Origin: Polytrichum commune
Lineage: Eukaryota > Streptophyta > Polytrichopsida > Polytrichales > Polytrichaceae
Length of the DNA stretch: 64,000 bases
Reading direction: 5' to 3'
NCBI GenBank assembly: GCA_950295325.1
Contig: OX485805.1
Coordinates: 19,455,501-19,519,500 of the forward strand
Made by a program: the position numbers and the translations under genes. The notes beneath the pieces are model-generated. The model was not told the origin of the DNA. It saw only the letters and a list, made by a program, of their open reading frames with translations, and searched no databases. Below, piece after piece: positions 1 to 11,029 of this stretch. Numbering within the stretch: the stretch's first letter is position 1; each line of letters begins with the position of its first letter.

Positions 1-61
1 TAGCAAATCACCGACGGCGCAGAGCCAGATTCAAGATCATTGGGTTACACTTTGCTTCAGC

Positions 62-190
62 ATAACATTATCAAGCGGTGTGCGGCGGTTCGTTCATGTG
101 GGCCTTGAGAATGTAACTATGGATCGATGTTGCAGCTGGCGCAAATTCGGTTTGAATTTGTTAATTGATGTTATGAGGTTATGAGGTCTG
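62..190. mobile_element. Diverged copy of the CATAAC foldback MITE in TSC10
   Basis: The left arm CATAACATTATCAAGCGGTG and CATGTGGGCC matches the copy at 1772. The right arm is only weakly preserved (ttgatgttatgaggttatg). It lies in the intron after exon 3. Confidence 0.45.
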
Positions 191-225
191 AGTCTTGCAT
201 TGATTCGGTTTAGGAGATGACTCAC

Positions 226-3184
226 CTAGTTTTGTCATAGGTGTGTCCACAAAGCCAGGGCAAACGACATGGGCATGGATGTTGTAAGGAAGGAGCTCCC
301 AACGTAGAACTTCGGCAATGCCTCTCTGGGCATATTTCGTTGACGCATACACATTGGCACCATAGCACTGGGTCTGCGTACCATGAGACTGTCGTAAGTT
401 GTTCGTTCACGTCAAATCGATATGAAGAATCATTCAATAATAGTCAATCGTGAGAGAGAAGCCCATACGGGAGAAAACGTGGGAGGTTGTACCCAATGTC
501 GGACCGGTATATACATTATGGATGCATTACTAATTAATCTATTGGGACTTAAAGTCCTGTAACTTACCAGGCCAGCCACGGAGCTGACAAGGACGATGGA
601 TTGAGGAGTATTGGGGCCGCATCGTTGCTTCATCAGAGGGATGGCTGCATGTATCGGGTAAAGCGATCCAAGTACATTAGTCGTGACAGTTTCTTCCAAA
701 TCTTTCGTAGAAACATCGTCAAAGTGACCGGGAATTATGATGCCTGCATTGCAAATAAGTATGTCTATCGGTGCTCGCTCATGAGCCTCGCGAATGGCCG
801 CTGTTATAGCTTCCGGTTCACTCACATCTGCAGCCTGCAGGTCACCAGAGTAAATTAACCCCCTCCCTACCTACCCAAGTTCATTCGAAAGGTTGGAGAA
901 CCAAGTAATCATCTGTGTGACCAACACTTTGCAATTCGAGTAATCTAAGCTCGGTTGTATGAATAACTGAGGTTCTGGTTACAAGTCAGTCTCTGACTTT
1001 TCAAAGTTACGGGGCTCTTTCCTGTTTTGGTATATTTATGTTGATGATGACTAGGAGTCATCATCAACAGTCATAGCAGCATATATAAATTGAAGACATT
1101 CAGTCACTCTACACTTTTGCAATTTCTGTCTTGATTCGTTGGACTTGTGCCACATATGAGAGATTCTGCGGAATGATCTAATGTAATTAATTTGTGTGAA
1201 GTAGTCTCGGTTCCCCCCTGCATTCATGACTGCCAAGGTTGTGGCCACAAGTCAATCTGTGCTTAAATTTCCTAGGTTGCTGATTTTCTCAATTCTGCGT
1301 AGATACACTAAATATTGTATTTAGTGTCACCAATTCTATTTGTCTTGGTCAATACTAAGTGGAAACCGCCCGCATAGTGTCCCCAACACTAAATGTAACC
1401 TAACATTATTTGTCATTCCTTGTAAATTTATTTGGGCATTATAATAGATTTACAATGTTGCAATTACTGCACTTACTAAGTGATGTCTCATCCAAATTTC
1501 CATCATCCATGACAATATTTCATTAAAAAATGTTTGGGTGACACAATATACCAAACTAGAAGTGGATGAACTGAAAGTAAGTTGGGATAACAATACTTGT
1601 TAACTCGTTAGAAAAGTTACCACAGTGACATAAAGTACCATACAACATTAGATACATTATTTAGTTTGGTCACTGGGCTCTTGCCTCTTTTGGTACAGTT
1701 AGGTATCAATTTGAGGAACGCAAAAGGTCATCACTATCCATAGCAACATAAATGATATACAGTCACTCAATCATAACATTATCAAGCAGTGCGCGTTCAT
1801 TCATGTGGGCCATGCGATCATAACCATGGGATGCCCCAACCTAGTGCAAGAAGACTCAAATTAAGTTTGAAGCAAGGCCCACATGAACAAACACACATTG
1901 CTTAATAATGTTATGGTCACTCTTCACTTGTGCATCTTCTATGCCGATTGATTTGATTTGACTCATACATGAAAGCTTTGAAGGAATGATCTAATAAAAT
2001 TGCTTGAAAGTAATCTTGGTTCTCCCATTCATGACTGCAAAGTCATGATCTCAAGTCAATTTGCGGATAAATTTCCTAGGTTGTTGATTTTGACTCTCTC
2101 AGTTCCGCCTAGCTACACTAAAATATTGTATTTAGTGTCATATGGTGTTTCATAACATTACTTAGTAATGTGGGCCCTCAGAATATAATAGTCAGATGTT
2201 GGGAGCTTAGTTAAAGTCTGAGTCTGCATGGATAGCTTTCCGAGCATTTGTCTGTAATATATTCCAAGGGCCCACTGAACGAACACTAAGTGTTGAGTAA
2301 TGTTTATGTCAACGTCGTAACTTATCTTCTCACACTTCTTCTGAATAAGTATACAAATATTGTCATCCCAATTCATCCACGTTTGGCATATTCTACATCG
2401 CAACATTTATCTCATGAAGAATTGTCATGGATGATTGAATTTTGGATTAAAAATCATCTAGTGAATGACAGTAATTCTACAATGTCCAACTTGTTTACCA
2501 AGGAATGACAAATAATGTTAGGACTACAGTTAGTGTTTGTGACACTACATAAGCGGTTTGCAATGAGTACCATATTGAGCAAGACAAACAGAATTGGCGG
2601 CACCGAATACAATATTTAGTGTAGTTACTGGGCTCTTGCCAGTTTTGGTATCACGAGGAATTAACTTGCGAGAAATGAAAACAGCAGACATCAACATTCA
2701 TAGCAGCATGCAAACATAAATGGAAAATCACATTCAGGCACACTGCTTCACTTGTGCATCTTCTAAGTCGATTCATTCAATTTGCCCCATACTCAAGGAG
2801 TGGTGACCTAATCGAATTCTTGGGTTGATCGCTTTATTCTTATACCTTCACATGAATAGCACTTGCCAATCCCTTGAGTTCGTGAACGAGAGTCTCTTTT
2901 GCTTGCCGGAGCTTGCGCGAGTCACGAGCTATGAGGGTGACCTCCGCACCTTCGGTGAGAGCTTGCTCGGCTAAAGAGTAGCCAATTCCACTGGATCCCC
3001 CTGTCACCACCACATGCAAACCCTGGAGCGTTGGAAAGAGGGTCTTCCCATGCAGCAGATTGGAGGAGCTCAGGACCACTCTCAAAGCCTTCATCGACCA
3101 GGTGAAGAAGTGGCTGGACAAGTACCCTAACGCTACTGCCATCACAACCGCACCTACATTGCCCCATTTCAAAGCACTCAACAT
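226..3184 (-). CDS. TSC10: 3-ketodihydrosphingosine reductase (SDR family), 5' part, 3' end off the left edge
   Basis: Reduces 3-ketodihydrosphingosine to dihydrosphingosine with NADPH at the ER, the second step of sphingoid base synthesis (family knowledge). Three exons are visible: 3184-2846, 834-568 and 373-226, all with GT-AG ends and matching phases; the next donor is at 225. Visible short-chain dehydrogenase motifs are the cofactor loop TGGSSGIG in exon 1, CNAG in exon 2, the catalytic Ser region VSSVAG at the end of exon 2 and YASTK in exon 3, followed by the substrate-loop stretch CPGFVDTPMTK. A hydrophobic N-terminal segment (about residues 9-25) fits ER anchoring. The start is the ATG at 3184; an in-frame TTG lies just upstream. 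The C-terminus is missing only because the window ends. Family assignment is firm; the KDSR subfamily is the best fit among SDRs. Confidence 0.88.
1303..1660. mobile_element. CACTA-like MITE, first copy in TSC10 intron 1
   Basis: The left end reads TACACTAAATATTGTATTTA and the right end is a degenerate inverted copy near 1640-1660. Its subterminal sequence (1304-1435) matches the inverted right end of the copy at 2503-2624 over about 130 bp. Together they show a MITE of about 355 bp duplicated along with its flank. Confidence 0.55.
1772..1915. mobile_element. 144-bp foldback MITE inside module 2
   Basis: Inverted arms of about 40 bp: CATAACATTATCAAGCAGTG through CATGTGGGCC, and the reverse complement at the other end. 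The flanks are gtcactcaat on the left and gtcactcttc on the right. Module 1 has a single uninterrupted cagtcactct at this place, so a 7- to 8-bp target duplication is visible. That size fits hAT or Mutator-type mobilisation (inference). Confidence 0.7.
2113..2624. mobile_element. CACTA-like MITE, second copy in TSC10 intron 1
   Basis: Left end CTACACTAAAATATTGTATT, right end the inverse of CTACACTAAATATTGTATTC. It is about 150 bp longer than the first copy because a foldback element (2151-2308) sits inside it. The termini share the ACTAAATAT...ATTTAGTGTC core with the MITEs at 28422, 55201, 56647 and 61411. Confidence 0.6.
2151..2308. mobile_element. 158-bp copy of the same foldback MITE inside the second CACTA-like MITE
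   Basis: Starts CATAACATTACTTAGTAATG with GTGGGCCC following. It ends with the inverse arm GGGCCCACTGAACGAACACT through AATGTTTATG. It is diverged from the 1772 copy, and no clear target duplication is seen. Confidence 0.55.
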
Positions 3185-4192
3185 ATTTCTCAAGTTTTGG
3201 GGACGAACTTTCAGAGGTTTGCACGCCGATATGCTACACAGTTACTTTTATGACCAATTTTATGTGTACAGAAAGGTAGGAATTGTTTGATCAGTAGCAC
3301 AATAATGCGAACAAGAGTGAACATGGCCAGCCTTTCAGTGTATATGTACTTAATGAGGGCCAGGGTGTAGGAGAGTGGCAAAGGAAGTGTGTTGGCTACC
3401 CAGTTTATCTGCGTTGGCTGCCAAACACACACCTGCTTCACTCATCATTCCATGTTGGTACATTTGTGGCCCATTTGTTTAGCGTAGTGGCCCATTTGAT
3501 TGACTGCACATTTGTGGACCATTTGATTGATGGTTGTGGGGGTCGCCGGGTCAACCGGTCATCTGCAAAGTTGTTTGTGGGTACAGCTGAAGGGCTCGGC
3601 GAGCCTAACAGGGGAGGAACAATGTGCCATCGAGTTGCCCCAGTCACGTCAGCCATTAGAAGAGTCAACTCTCAATTGAGGCAGTAGCCTGTGAGGGCGA
3701 AGATAGTCTATAATTCATGCTAGTGTTGAAAAACATAGGTTTCTTTTTCTCTTTTTCCTTTTGTTTTAATAATTTTTCGTTCCATTTTGATGGTGACCCA
3801 GAATGCAAGAGGATCACCAATTGTCCAACGACTCTGAGAATTAGGGGCTGATTTTCTTGCCAGAAGGTTGACAACCTCCAGGTTTGTACACAACAAACAT
3901 AGTTTTGACATGACTTTGGAACTCAAGAAAACATGTCTACTGCATTACCCACATTCTTTCCAGTTTTCTGTTCAGTGACAGAAACCAAAGTCCTTGCAAG
4001 GAAGGTTTCAATGTGATAAGACTGCTAAGCGCAACTGTACATACGTGAGTGCCATTTACCTAATTCCAACTGTTAAATTGCTAAGGAAAGAGGTTCAACT
4101 TGAGAAAATCTGCCGGATGCTTGTTCTTACCCGTAGCCTTCATGCGTGACATACTTTTATCAACATTTCAGTTGATCTTACCCTCACCATGT
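3185..4192. other. Intergenic: TSC10 promoter side, no gene seen
   Basis: Upstream DNA of TSC10, which reads leftward. 3451-3530 holds a short irregular repeat of 'catttg(t)ggcccatttg'. Open frames here overlap each other on both strands and resemble no family. Confidence 0.4.
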
Positions 4193-4398
4193 TAGTTCAT
4201 AGGATAATGCAATGATCTGCACTTTGGTGTGACATTGTCATAATTTGCTCAAACAGGACATTCTCAAACCCTCGGTATTTGTGCCTTCCAAGCTGTAGTT
4301 CATAGGATAATGCAATGATCTGCACTTTGGTGTGACATTGTCATAATTTGCTCAAACAGGACATTCTCAAACCCTCGGTATTTGTGCCTTCCAAGCTG
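4193..4398. repeat. Exact tandem duplication, 2 x 103 bp
   Basis: 4193-4295 is repeated base for base at 4296-4398; both copies start tagttcataggataatgc and end ccttccaagctg. The lack of divergence points to a very recent event or an assembly artefact. It lies between the thioredoxin gene and TSC10. Confidence 0.93.
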
Positions 4399-4870
4399 TT
4401 TCTCCTACTCAACATGGGTGGACATATTATCTTCGAACCTCAATAGGAAGCTATAACATTCCCACGAACTCTATTTGATCACATTATTTCATTTATCTCT
4501 AGTAAGTCAACTGAACTCATATGGTGAGGTCACCCTGTTCGATCCTGGTAAAGCTCACATAGATATGGCCATCAATGGCCTCCCGGCGTCATGGATTAGA
4601 AGATGGAAACTGACTTTTGCAAGTTTTTCTGTAAACAGAAAGTCCCATGACTTATGAAGCTAAAGGCCATCATGAAATAGTATGCTTTTGCACTCTCGAT
4701 CTTCAACATCGTCAAGTTCAATCAGGTCTCAGGAAAAAACAAGCTGATCATTCTCCTTATGCCTGATCAAATTCAAACAATCCACAGCATCCCCTTCTTT
4801 TCTACTTCTCTAAATTTGAAATGGACTTACCCGAAGACAGTACTGTGTGACCTGTAAATCATTGTCTTAA

Positions 4871-6101
4871 TTATGTATTACTAGCAATGAAGGCTAGAAG
4901 GGTGTCCAAGTCCCGTGCTCCTCGGTGTCTTCCAACTGGAACTCCATTTTTGAACAGAATGAGGGTAGGAAATCCTGGCACATCATACTTGTCTGCAAGT
5001 CTGGAGTGCCTTGTGGCATCCACAATCGCCATCTGCACACACCGCCCACAAGTTCTCATTCAAATTGAAGACCCTTCAGAGTAGAAGACATAATGATGGA
5101 ACGGAAACCCTCTCATAGTCATAAGCATAGGAGAAACACAACCATAGTATCAAAGAGCAAGTATTAATTTCCCCATCCGTCACCAAAAAAGCTAAAGATG
5201 GAAATACACCAAATTTCCATTAAATATCTAACATACCTCAACCTTAACAAAAGAAAACTTCCCTTATAACATGACCCTCCCCTTCGTAATTGGAACCCGT
5301 CCTACCCTGTAACAAACCCTGTAACAAGGGGGAACCCCTGAACATCCATGTTCACTTTTCCTTTCTTTTCTTTTTTGGTAGACATAATCTAAATGCCAAG
5401 TTGGCTAATTGGAAAGTCTTCCAAAGTCTTTGTCGTCTCAGCAAATGCAGCCAACACACGACACCCGAAGAGGGATTAAACAAACAGGAAATACTCCAAA
5501 GAGCAATTTCCTCACATGGGAGATTTCAAGATGATTCAATTAGTCAAGGTCATCGTATAAGAAGTCCTTAATTGAAACAGTTATAAAAGTTGTGAGAAGG
5601 TACTTGAATGTTTTTTTGTTTCCTGGCCAACACGCTTGCGAGTTGACTCCAGATGGGGTGCAATCGTTGGCAGTGTGGGCACCATGGGGCGTAAAACATG
5701 ACAAATGTTGTTCTGCACAAACATTAGTGCAGTCATCATTAGGCAGAGTTGGTTCAATTCACATCCAATTAGTGGGTGAGCAGCAATAGCATATACCAGT
5801 GATTTGATATGAAGAGAAGAAGTTCTTAGCAAGGGATTAGGTACCTTTTCTTGATGGCATCATTGAATGTGTAAGAGTTGAGCTCTATGACTCCAGTCGA
5901 TCCCTTTCTGGTCATCACAAGAATGGAAGAAGATAGAAGCTGATTCCAGTTGACGTGAATAAATAATTAATCGGCATTATAGGTCAATACGAGTACATCG
6001 AACTCATTGTTCTAAAAATCCTCTTATGAACATACGTCTGTAGTTACGGTCAATAAGGTTATCCTTTGACTCAATGGGGCTTTTTGAACATTTCTTTCCA
6101 T
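4871..6101 (-). CDS. Membrane-anchored or secreted thioredoxin-domain (PDI-like) protein, 143 aa
   Basis: Exons 6101-6036, 5939-5845, 5712-5604 and 5032-4871 (stop at 4871). All junctions are GT-AG and the phases agree, giving 432 nt. Residues 13-31 are hydrophobic and fit a signal peptide or membrane anchor. [15 protein letters not shown] opens the thioredoxin fold; FYAPWCPHC (Cys65 and Cys68) is the redox centre, and PGFPT (Pro112) is the cis-Pro loop. A thiol-disulphide oxidoreductase role in the secretory pathway is therefore inferred. The active site is CPHC rather than the CGHC usual in PDI. It is a single-domain protein much shorter than classical PDI, with no KDEL-type end. Exons 2-4 are firm; exon 1 rests on splice signals, phase and its hydrophobic content. 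TMX-like and PDIL5-like families are the nearest relatives I can name. Confidence 0.8.
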
Positions 6102-6140
6102 TGTGGTATGCCTGAAGGTAATAAGCTAGTGTTTGAAATT

Positions 6141-6241
6141 GAATGAAGAGCAACCTATTGCGGTTCATTGAGGACAAACTCATTTTAGCATGCCAAAATG
6201 AGTTCGATCCTCAATGAACCGATATAGAATCTTCTTCATTC
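6141..6241. repeat. Long imperfect hairpin 40 bp upstream of the thioredoxin gene start
   Basis: Arms 6141-6186 and 6195-6241 pair almost throughout: GGTTCATTGAGG and AACTCATTTT pair perfectly, with an internal mismatch zone, and the 8-nt loop is agcatgcc. On the minus strand it lies directly before the ATG at 6101. It could be a foldback MITE, a MIR-like precursor or a 5' UTR structure. No second copy was noticed in the window. Confidence 0.8.
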
Positions 6242-6394
6242 AAACCTCCACAATACTCCGTGCATGCACCGAAAACTTGCCAAACAGAATGGTGTTGTAT
6301 ACAAATCAACCAACTCCCGACCAAAAGTCACGTGACTCTAATAAAGGATTCAACTCCAATAAGACAACAGATGGCATAATTAAGTTCTAGGGTT

Positions 6395-9246
6395 TTACAC
6401 TGAGGAGGAGTTGCTTTCATCATCACTGGAGCCCCATGACTTGTTGTGAGCAATGTTGGTGACTCCCAAATTCGGCACTCCAATCACCTTTGCAACAAGC
6501 GCAGCTCCGGCCAGGACCCACACGGTCAATCCAAGTGCAGTCAAAAGTTCTCTCCACCATTGCTTCTGCTTCTTGGTACCACCATGAGTCGACTTCCTTT
6601 TGTAATTTGGACCAGAATTATCAGCATCATCTGAATCTTTTGCAGATGCAGGTTGCTCTTCTGAGGACATCAAATCTTTATCGTTGTTTTTGTTGTCGTT
6701 GTTGTTGTAGTTAACTTGGGGATCTTTGTTGTCTGATGCATTCTGGGCTGCAACCTCGTTGTCTGCTTTGGGGTCATTGAGGCGGGTCTCACAGAGTCCA
6801 TCGCCTGTTAATGGAGGGCAGAAACCTTGTTTCATTTTTGAAGCAGCTGGAGTACTGCCGCTCATCATTAGTGGATGGAGGGAGGATGGATAACCCTGCA
6901 AGTAAAAAATACTTGTGTTAGTTCTAATTCTCCAGTAACAACACATGTAGGTGGATTCACAAACCTAATTGTGAACTTAACCCATAGTACATAATTCGCC
7001 ACTCATCCAATGTTTTATTGAATGACACGTAAGGCCTCAATAGGAGGAAATGATTCCCAACACGAGAAGTCATGTTTCTTTTTGAAATCAACAGGAAATT
7101 TAAACCAGCTGCTTTGTCATATTGCTGAGAACCGACAAGTTGTGTGACGTTTTCGAACCCATGTAGGTGAAGTCACATACCCAATTGTGGATTCAAACCA
7201 ATGTTTTGAGTTCTTAATTCTCCAATAACAACACACCTGTGATGTTTCTAACTTATGTAGGTGGTTCACATACCCAATTGTGAACCGACCCCAAAGTACA
7301 TAATTCGCCACACATCCAATGCTATTTGAATGACAGGTAAGGCATCAATAGGAACATTTAATTTCCAACATGAGAAGTCATTTTTCTCTTGGAATCATCA
7401 GGACTTGTAAACCAGCTACGCCTATTTCATATTGCTGAAAAACCAACAAGTTGTGTGACGTTTTCAAACCCATGTAACTTAGGTGGATTCATATACCCAA
7501 TTATGGACCTAACCCAAAGTATAATATGATTCGACACATGTTCACTGCTAATTTAATGTGAGGTAACGCATCTCAATAGGACTAGCAACTGATTCCCAGC
7601 ACGAGAAAAGTTTTCCTCTTGGAACCATCAGCTATTGGAAACTAGCTGCTAATTCATTCTCAGATTGCTGAAACCCAACCACAACTTCTTGATAGATCTG
7701 GTAGACAGACATACCAGAGTCTCCGGCCGGTGAGGGTCGAAGGGGAAATTCCTCGCGACAGGATTCTCAAGTGCTCTCAACATCGTCTGACCAAACCATC
7801 ACAAAATCATCACAAAGTCGGAAATTAGTCATTGATAAGTAAGATCGAAGACTGTAGCATATCAAGCTTCAGTTCCATCATTCAGTGTGCACTTAGCATG
7901 AAATAAAGCATTCACTCCAAGCATTTGCAGTTCGGCTCATAGTTCATTCTCACTTTTAGAGATTCAATGTCGCAGCGCATCTTATGTAACGTTCGCATCA
8001 GAGCGTTTCGCTGCTCGGAGTGCCAATGCGAGTCTCCGGAATCAGAAGTACACCATCCACCACCACTTTCACTTGAATCCATCCATGGCACATCCGGTCT
8101 GCTGCTATGAGCATCACCATAACCCCATGCACCACTTGCTGATGATCTGCCACTGTATTCCCCATGGAACACATTCTTGTTAACCTCACCACAACAATCT
8201 ACAAATCGGTGAGCTCCGAAACAACTTCCCTTATTGCTCTCAAACACTCGGCTCTCGGCAGCCATGGAAGCTCGGCGACTGGATATGTTGTCATTCTTGG
8301 CACAAGAGTTTCCACGGCCAAGAATGTGGGGTGAGGTGGCAAGAGTGCCTCTCTTCTCCAAGGAAAGAATGCTACTAATCTTTGACCGGAACCCATGGCT
8401 ATAGCTATGAGCAGTGTGAGTGTATGTGTTATCGGGAACCTGATGATCTTTACTCATAACCCCGCAGTAAATGTCCTCTCCTGCACAACTTGGAGGTGAT
8501 TCCAGGGTTATAGGGTGATGATCATTTGCAACATTGTCAACCCTACTCATCATCTCCACATCGCTGTTGCTGAAATTGAAGCTGGGAACCCACATGGAAT
8601 GTGGCAATGGCAGTGTTTCCATCATCAATCTGCTACCCCCCTGATGCTCCACCTTATTGTTGTTGTTTTGATCCGTCTGTTCATCATCCGCCTGATCATA
8701 TTGTTCCCCCGGTTCGGTCTGGTCAGGGAACATCGTTGATGATGCGAAGTAAAATTGGTGTCCTTGCCCGTTGTCCATCAAAGCATCCTCCTTGATATTT
8801 TTGGCAGCCCTAGCGGATAAATCATAAGAATCCATCATAATTTCTGGAGCTGACCCACTAGCTGCCATTGATGATGAATCTGTGTGCTGATCTAAAACAC
8901 TTACATCCGCAAGAAAGGTGTCATTTGCCGTCCCAAACCTCGACCGTAGAGATGCAAAAGACAGCAGACCTGCTCTTGTCGAGGATGAAACTGCAGGAGG
9001 CTGGTGATCCGCTGGAGGCGTCTGAGGTATCTCCGGATTAGGATTTTGTGAGGAGCATTCCTTGGCATCTCCGTTATGTATCGCGCAAAAACAAGATGGC
9101 ATGAAATGAGATAAATGCGAAGAAAATTGTAATCCCAGAAGCTGGTGCCCCCCATTCGCCATGTTGTTGATGAAGTTACACTTCCTTGTGCCCAAGATCT
9201 GAAGCCTTTCACAGGATCCCTCTGTCACAAAAGAATACTGGCGCAT
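6395..9246 (-). CDS. Uncharacterised low-complexity protein with C-terminal membrane anchor, 621 aa (3-exon model)
   Basis: Not recognised. Exon A 9246-7954 ends LKMRCDIESLK-type sequence at donor gtgaga. Exon B is 7786-7715, and exon C is 6895-6395 with the stop. Phases match throughout. Residues 1-431 are Ser/Asn/His-rich with acidic patches and no known domain. The exon A/B junction (about 415-440) forms a short amphipathic helix. Exon C holds an Asn/Asp-rich stretch, a basic cluster (KRK, KKQK) and a 22-residue hydrophobic segment near 572-593, leaving a short Ser-rich tail. This is the layout of a tail-anchored or single-pass protein with an N-terminal cytosolic part. Alternatively exon A reads through to a stop at 7912 (444 aa) and exons B+C form a separate 189-aa gene starting at the ATG at 7783. 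The single-gene model is favoured because only 129 bp separate them and the splice phases agree. A TGA lies in frame upstream of the start. Confidence 0.6.
6945..7680. repeat. Three tandem diverged ~230-bp repeats in the intron before exon C
   Basis: Recurring blocks: 'catgtaggtggattcacatacccaattgtgaac', 'aaagtacataattcgccac', 'gaatgacaggtaaggc.tcaatagga', 'cacgagaagtca' and 'gctgagaaccaacaagttgtgtgacg'. They occur at about 6945-7165, 7250-7470 and 7480-7680, with a short partial copy at 7165-7240. Confidence 0.75.
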
Positions 9247-9282
9247 AGACCAACCTGCTCATCATCAATAACAACACCCATC

Positions 9283-9395
9283 CATCCATCATCATCATCA
9301 TCATCATCAACAACAACACTGAAATAATACTCAACACTGTAACTCAACTAAAGAGAATTTCTTGGAAAAAGAAGAAAGAAAAGAAAGAAAGATTT
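9283..9395 (-). promoter_or_regulatory. Likely 5' UTR of the 6395-9246 gene: ATC microsatellite and pyrimidine-rich tract
   Basis: A (cat)n microsatellite at 9286-9309 and a purine run at 9363-9392 (aagaagaaagaaaagaaaga) read as GAT repeats and a CT-rich tract on the coding strand. CT-rich leaders are common in plant 5' UTRs. The start of transcription is not defined. Confidence 0.4.
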
Positions 9396-11029
9396 CTGTA
9401 TGTCAACCAACATCAAAAACAACATGGAAGTGTAGAGTTGTGCAACATTTGGGTAGTATACCGAGGCTCCTCGTGGTACCATAGTACTTCATTTAAACAG
9501 CCACAAGGAACCCGGGAACTCCATCGTTGTCAATGCTGAGCTGTGGAGTGTTCCATTTCCGAGAGCAATTACAAGGCTCACAGATGACGATAATGATGAT
9601 GATGATTCATCTTGAGCAGAATTGTGCAACAATCTGTCAATCTCCATGCATGAGTTGGCCCAGTGTGAGTTATGATCATGATCACGATCCTAGGTCATCT
9701 TTCTTCATTGCAACTTTATTCATATCTCTCCATGTATTCTCCTCCATGATCAACACAATCCCAATTCGCATTTGGCCAGCTCCTGAGGATGATGAGCAGG
9801 GGAGTTTGCCATCATCACATGAGTTTTTCGTTCCAACCATGACCGAACCTTCAAAAAAATTCTGGAAACCCTTGACAACACTTCGTACATTACTCCCACA
9901 CAGTGAAATGAGCTTTGCAAATTCAGGTCACCAGATGTTCCACCTTGTTAAGCCCACATGGAGGATTAGCTGAAAAGTGGTTTGTGATGGTTGCAGAATA
10001 ATGGGGTTAAGTGGATGCAAAAACTGGTTGGAAGAATCCTGTAACTGCGCACAAAATGAGGCTGGCGACGTGGAGATTAAAGATTGCAAAACTGCGAGCA
10101 AAATGGAAAAAAGTGGAAGATCAAGAAACATCATTACTATGACCCAGGGAGGAGAGAGTATCTCTATCTGGTAGGACGTACTGACGGGGATTCTCCACGG
10201 GTTGGTCGAGTCATGGAGTGCCACGTGGGGGAGACAGACCTTTGGGGTTTGAAAGGGCGCATCTGCGAAGGGGGACGCCCAGCGCTTTGTGAATTTGTTC
10301 ACACCACTAGCCGACACTTCAGATCAGAGTATTAATTATTTTGCAAGGATCCCAAGTGTGTTCAACAAAATCCTTGCAAGACCCAACTGCTGTCACCCAA
10401 TCCACTTTCAACAATGAATTCTTTGAATGCATGAATTAACTTCAGCCCTATTGTGGGCACTTCCAACTCCCCAGACATTTCTGGCCCTTGGATTGGGCTC
10501 AGGAATTGTTTCATCATCCAGTTAACTTAGCAATTGCGGATCACAAAGATTGTCTCCTCAAGAGTTATAAAGAGTCTAAAGTAAAGATTCTTATAATATT
10601 TAAATGATCACATAGGTCTTCCTCCTAGTTGTGATGTTCACTTTTGAACGTAGAAATGTGTCTAGATTTTGAGCACATACATAGTCCAATCTCATCGTAA
10701 CACATGATGTCTCTTTGGGTGTCTGGTCTTACTTTACTACAAGCCTTGCCATGAACCACTCGAATATAGGCGTCCAACTTAAGAAGAGCAACCACATAAG
10801 GTGGTGGCAATCCTGCATTTGGAAGTAACGTCAGTGCCTGGTCCCATTTGGTATCTCTTCTTAAGTAGTCCAGTCACCTTGAGATGCAACATGGTTTGAA
10901 AAAGTTTCACAATTGACATGAAATGGTTGATTGCAAAACTCTTTTAGCATGGGAGAACACAATCAATCATGGTCTTTGAAATTTTAAATAGAGTTGATAG
11001 TGTACATACTCCAACTCGAACTTAAAGTT
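9396..11029. other. Intergenic, no gene supported
   Basis: Upstream of the 6395-9246 gene. Two frames of 129-148 codons overlap antisense here, but neither shows a domain or usable splice context. No repeat structure was recognised. Confidence 0.4.

Larger units (their letters stand above)
980..2820. repeat. Three tandem, diverged copies of an ~810-bp unit filling TSC10 intron 1
   Basis: Three modules share the same landmarks in order: a 'gggctcttgcc...ttttggta' start, 'catagca.cata.a', a 'gaatgatctaat'-like block and 'tttcctaggttg'. They lie at about 1005-1302, 1665-2112 and 2632-2820, and matching landmarks are offset by about 810 bp. Modules 1 and 2 are each followed by a MITE (see below), so the repeated unit is module plus MITE. 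The last module abuts exon 1. Confidence 0.7.

Noticed and set aside
9527-10317. Opposed open frames of 148 (plus) and 129 (minus) codons
   Set aside because: They overlap antisense, show no domain, and lie in the presumed upstream region of the 6395-9246 gene.
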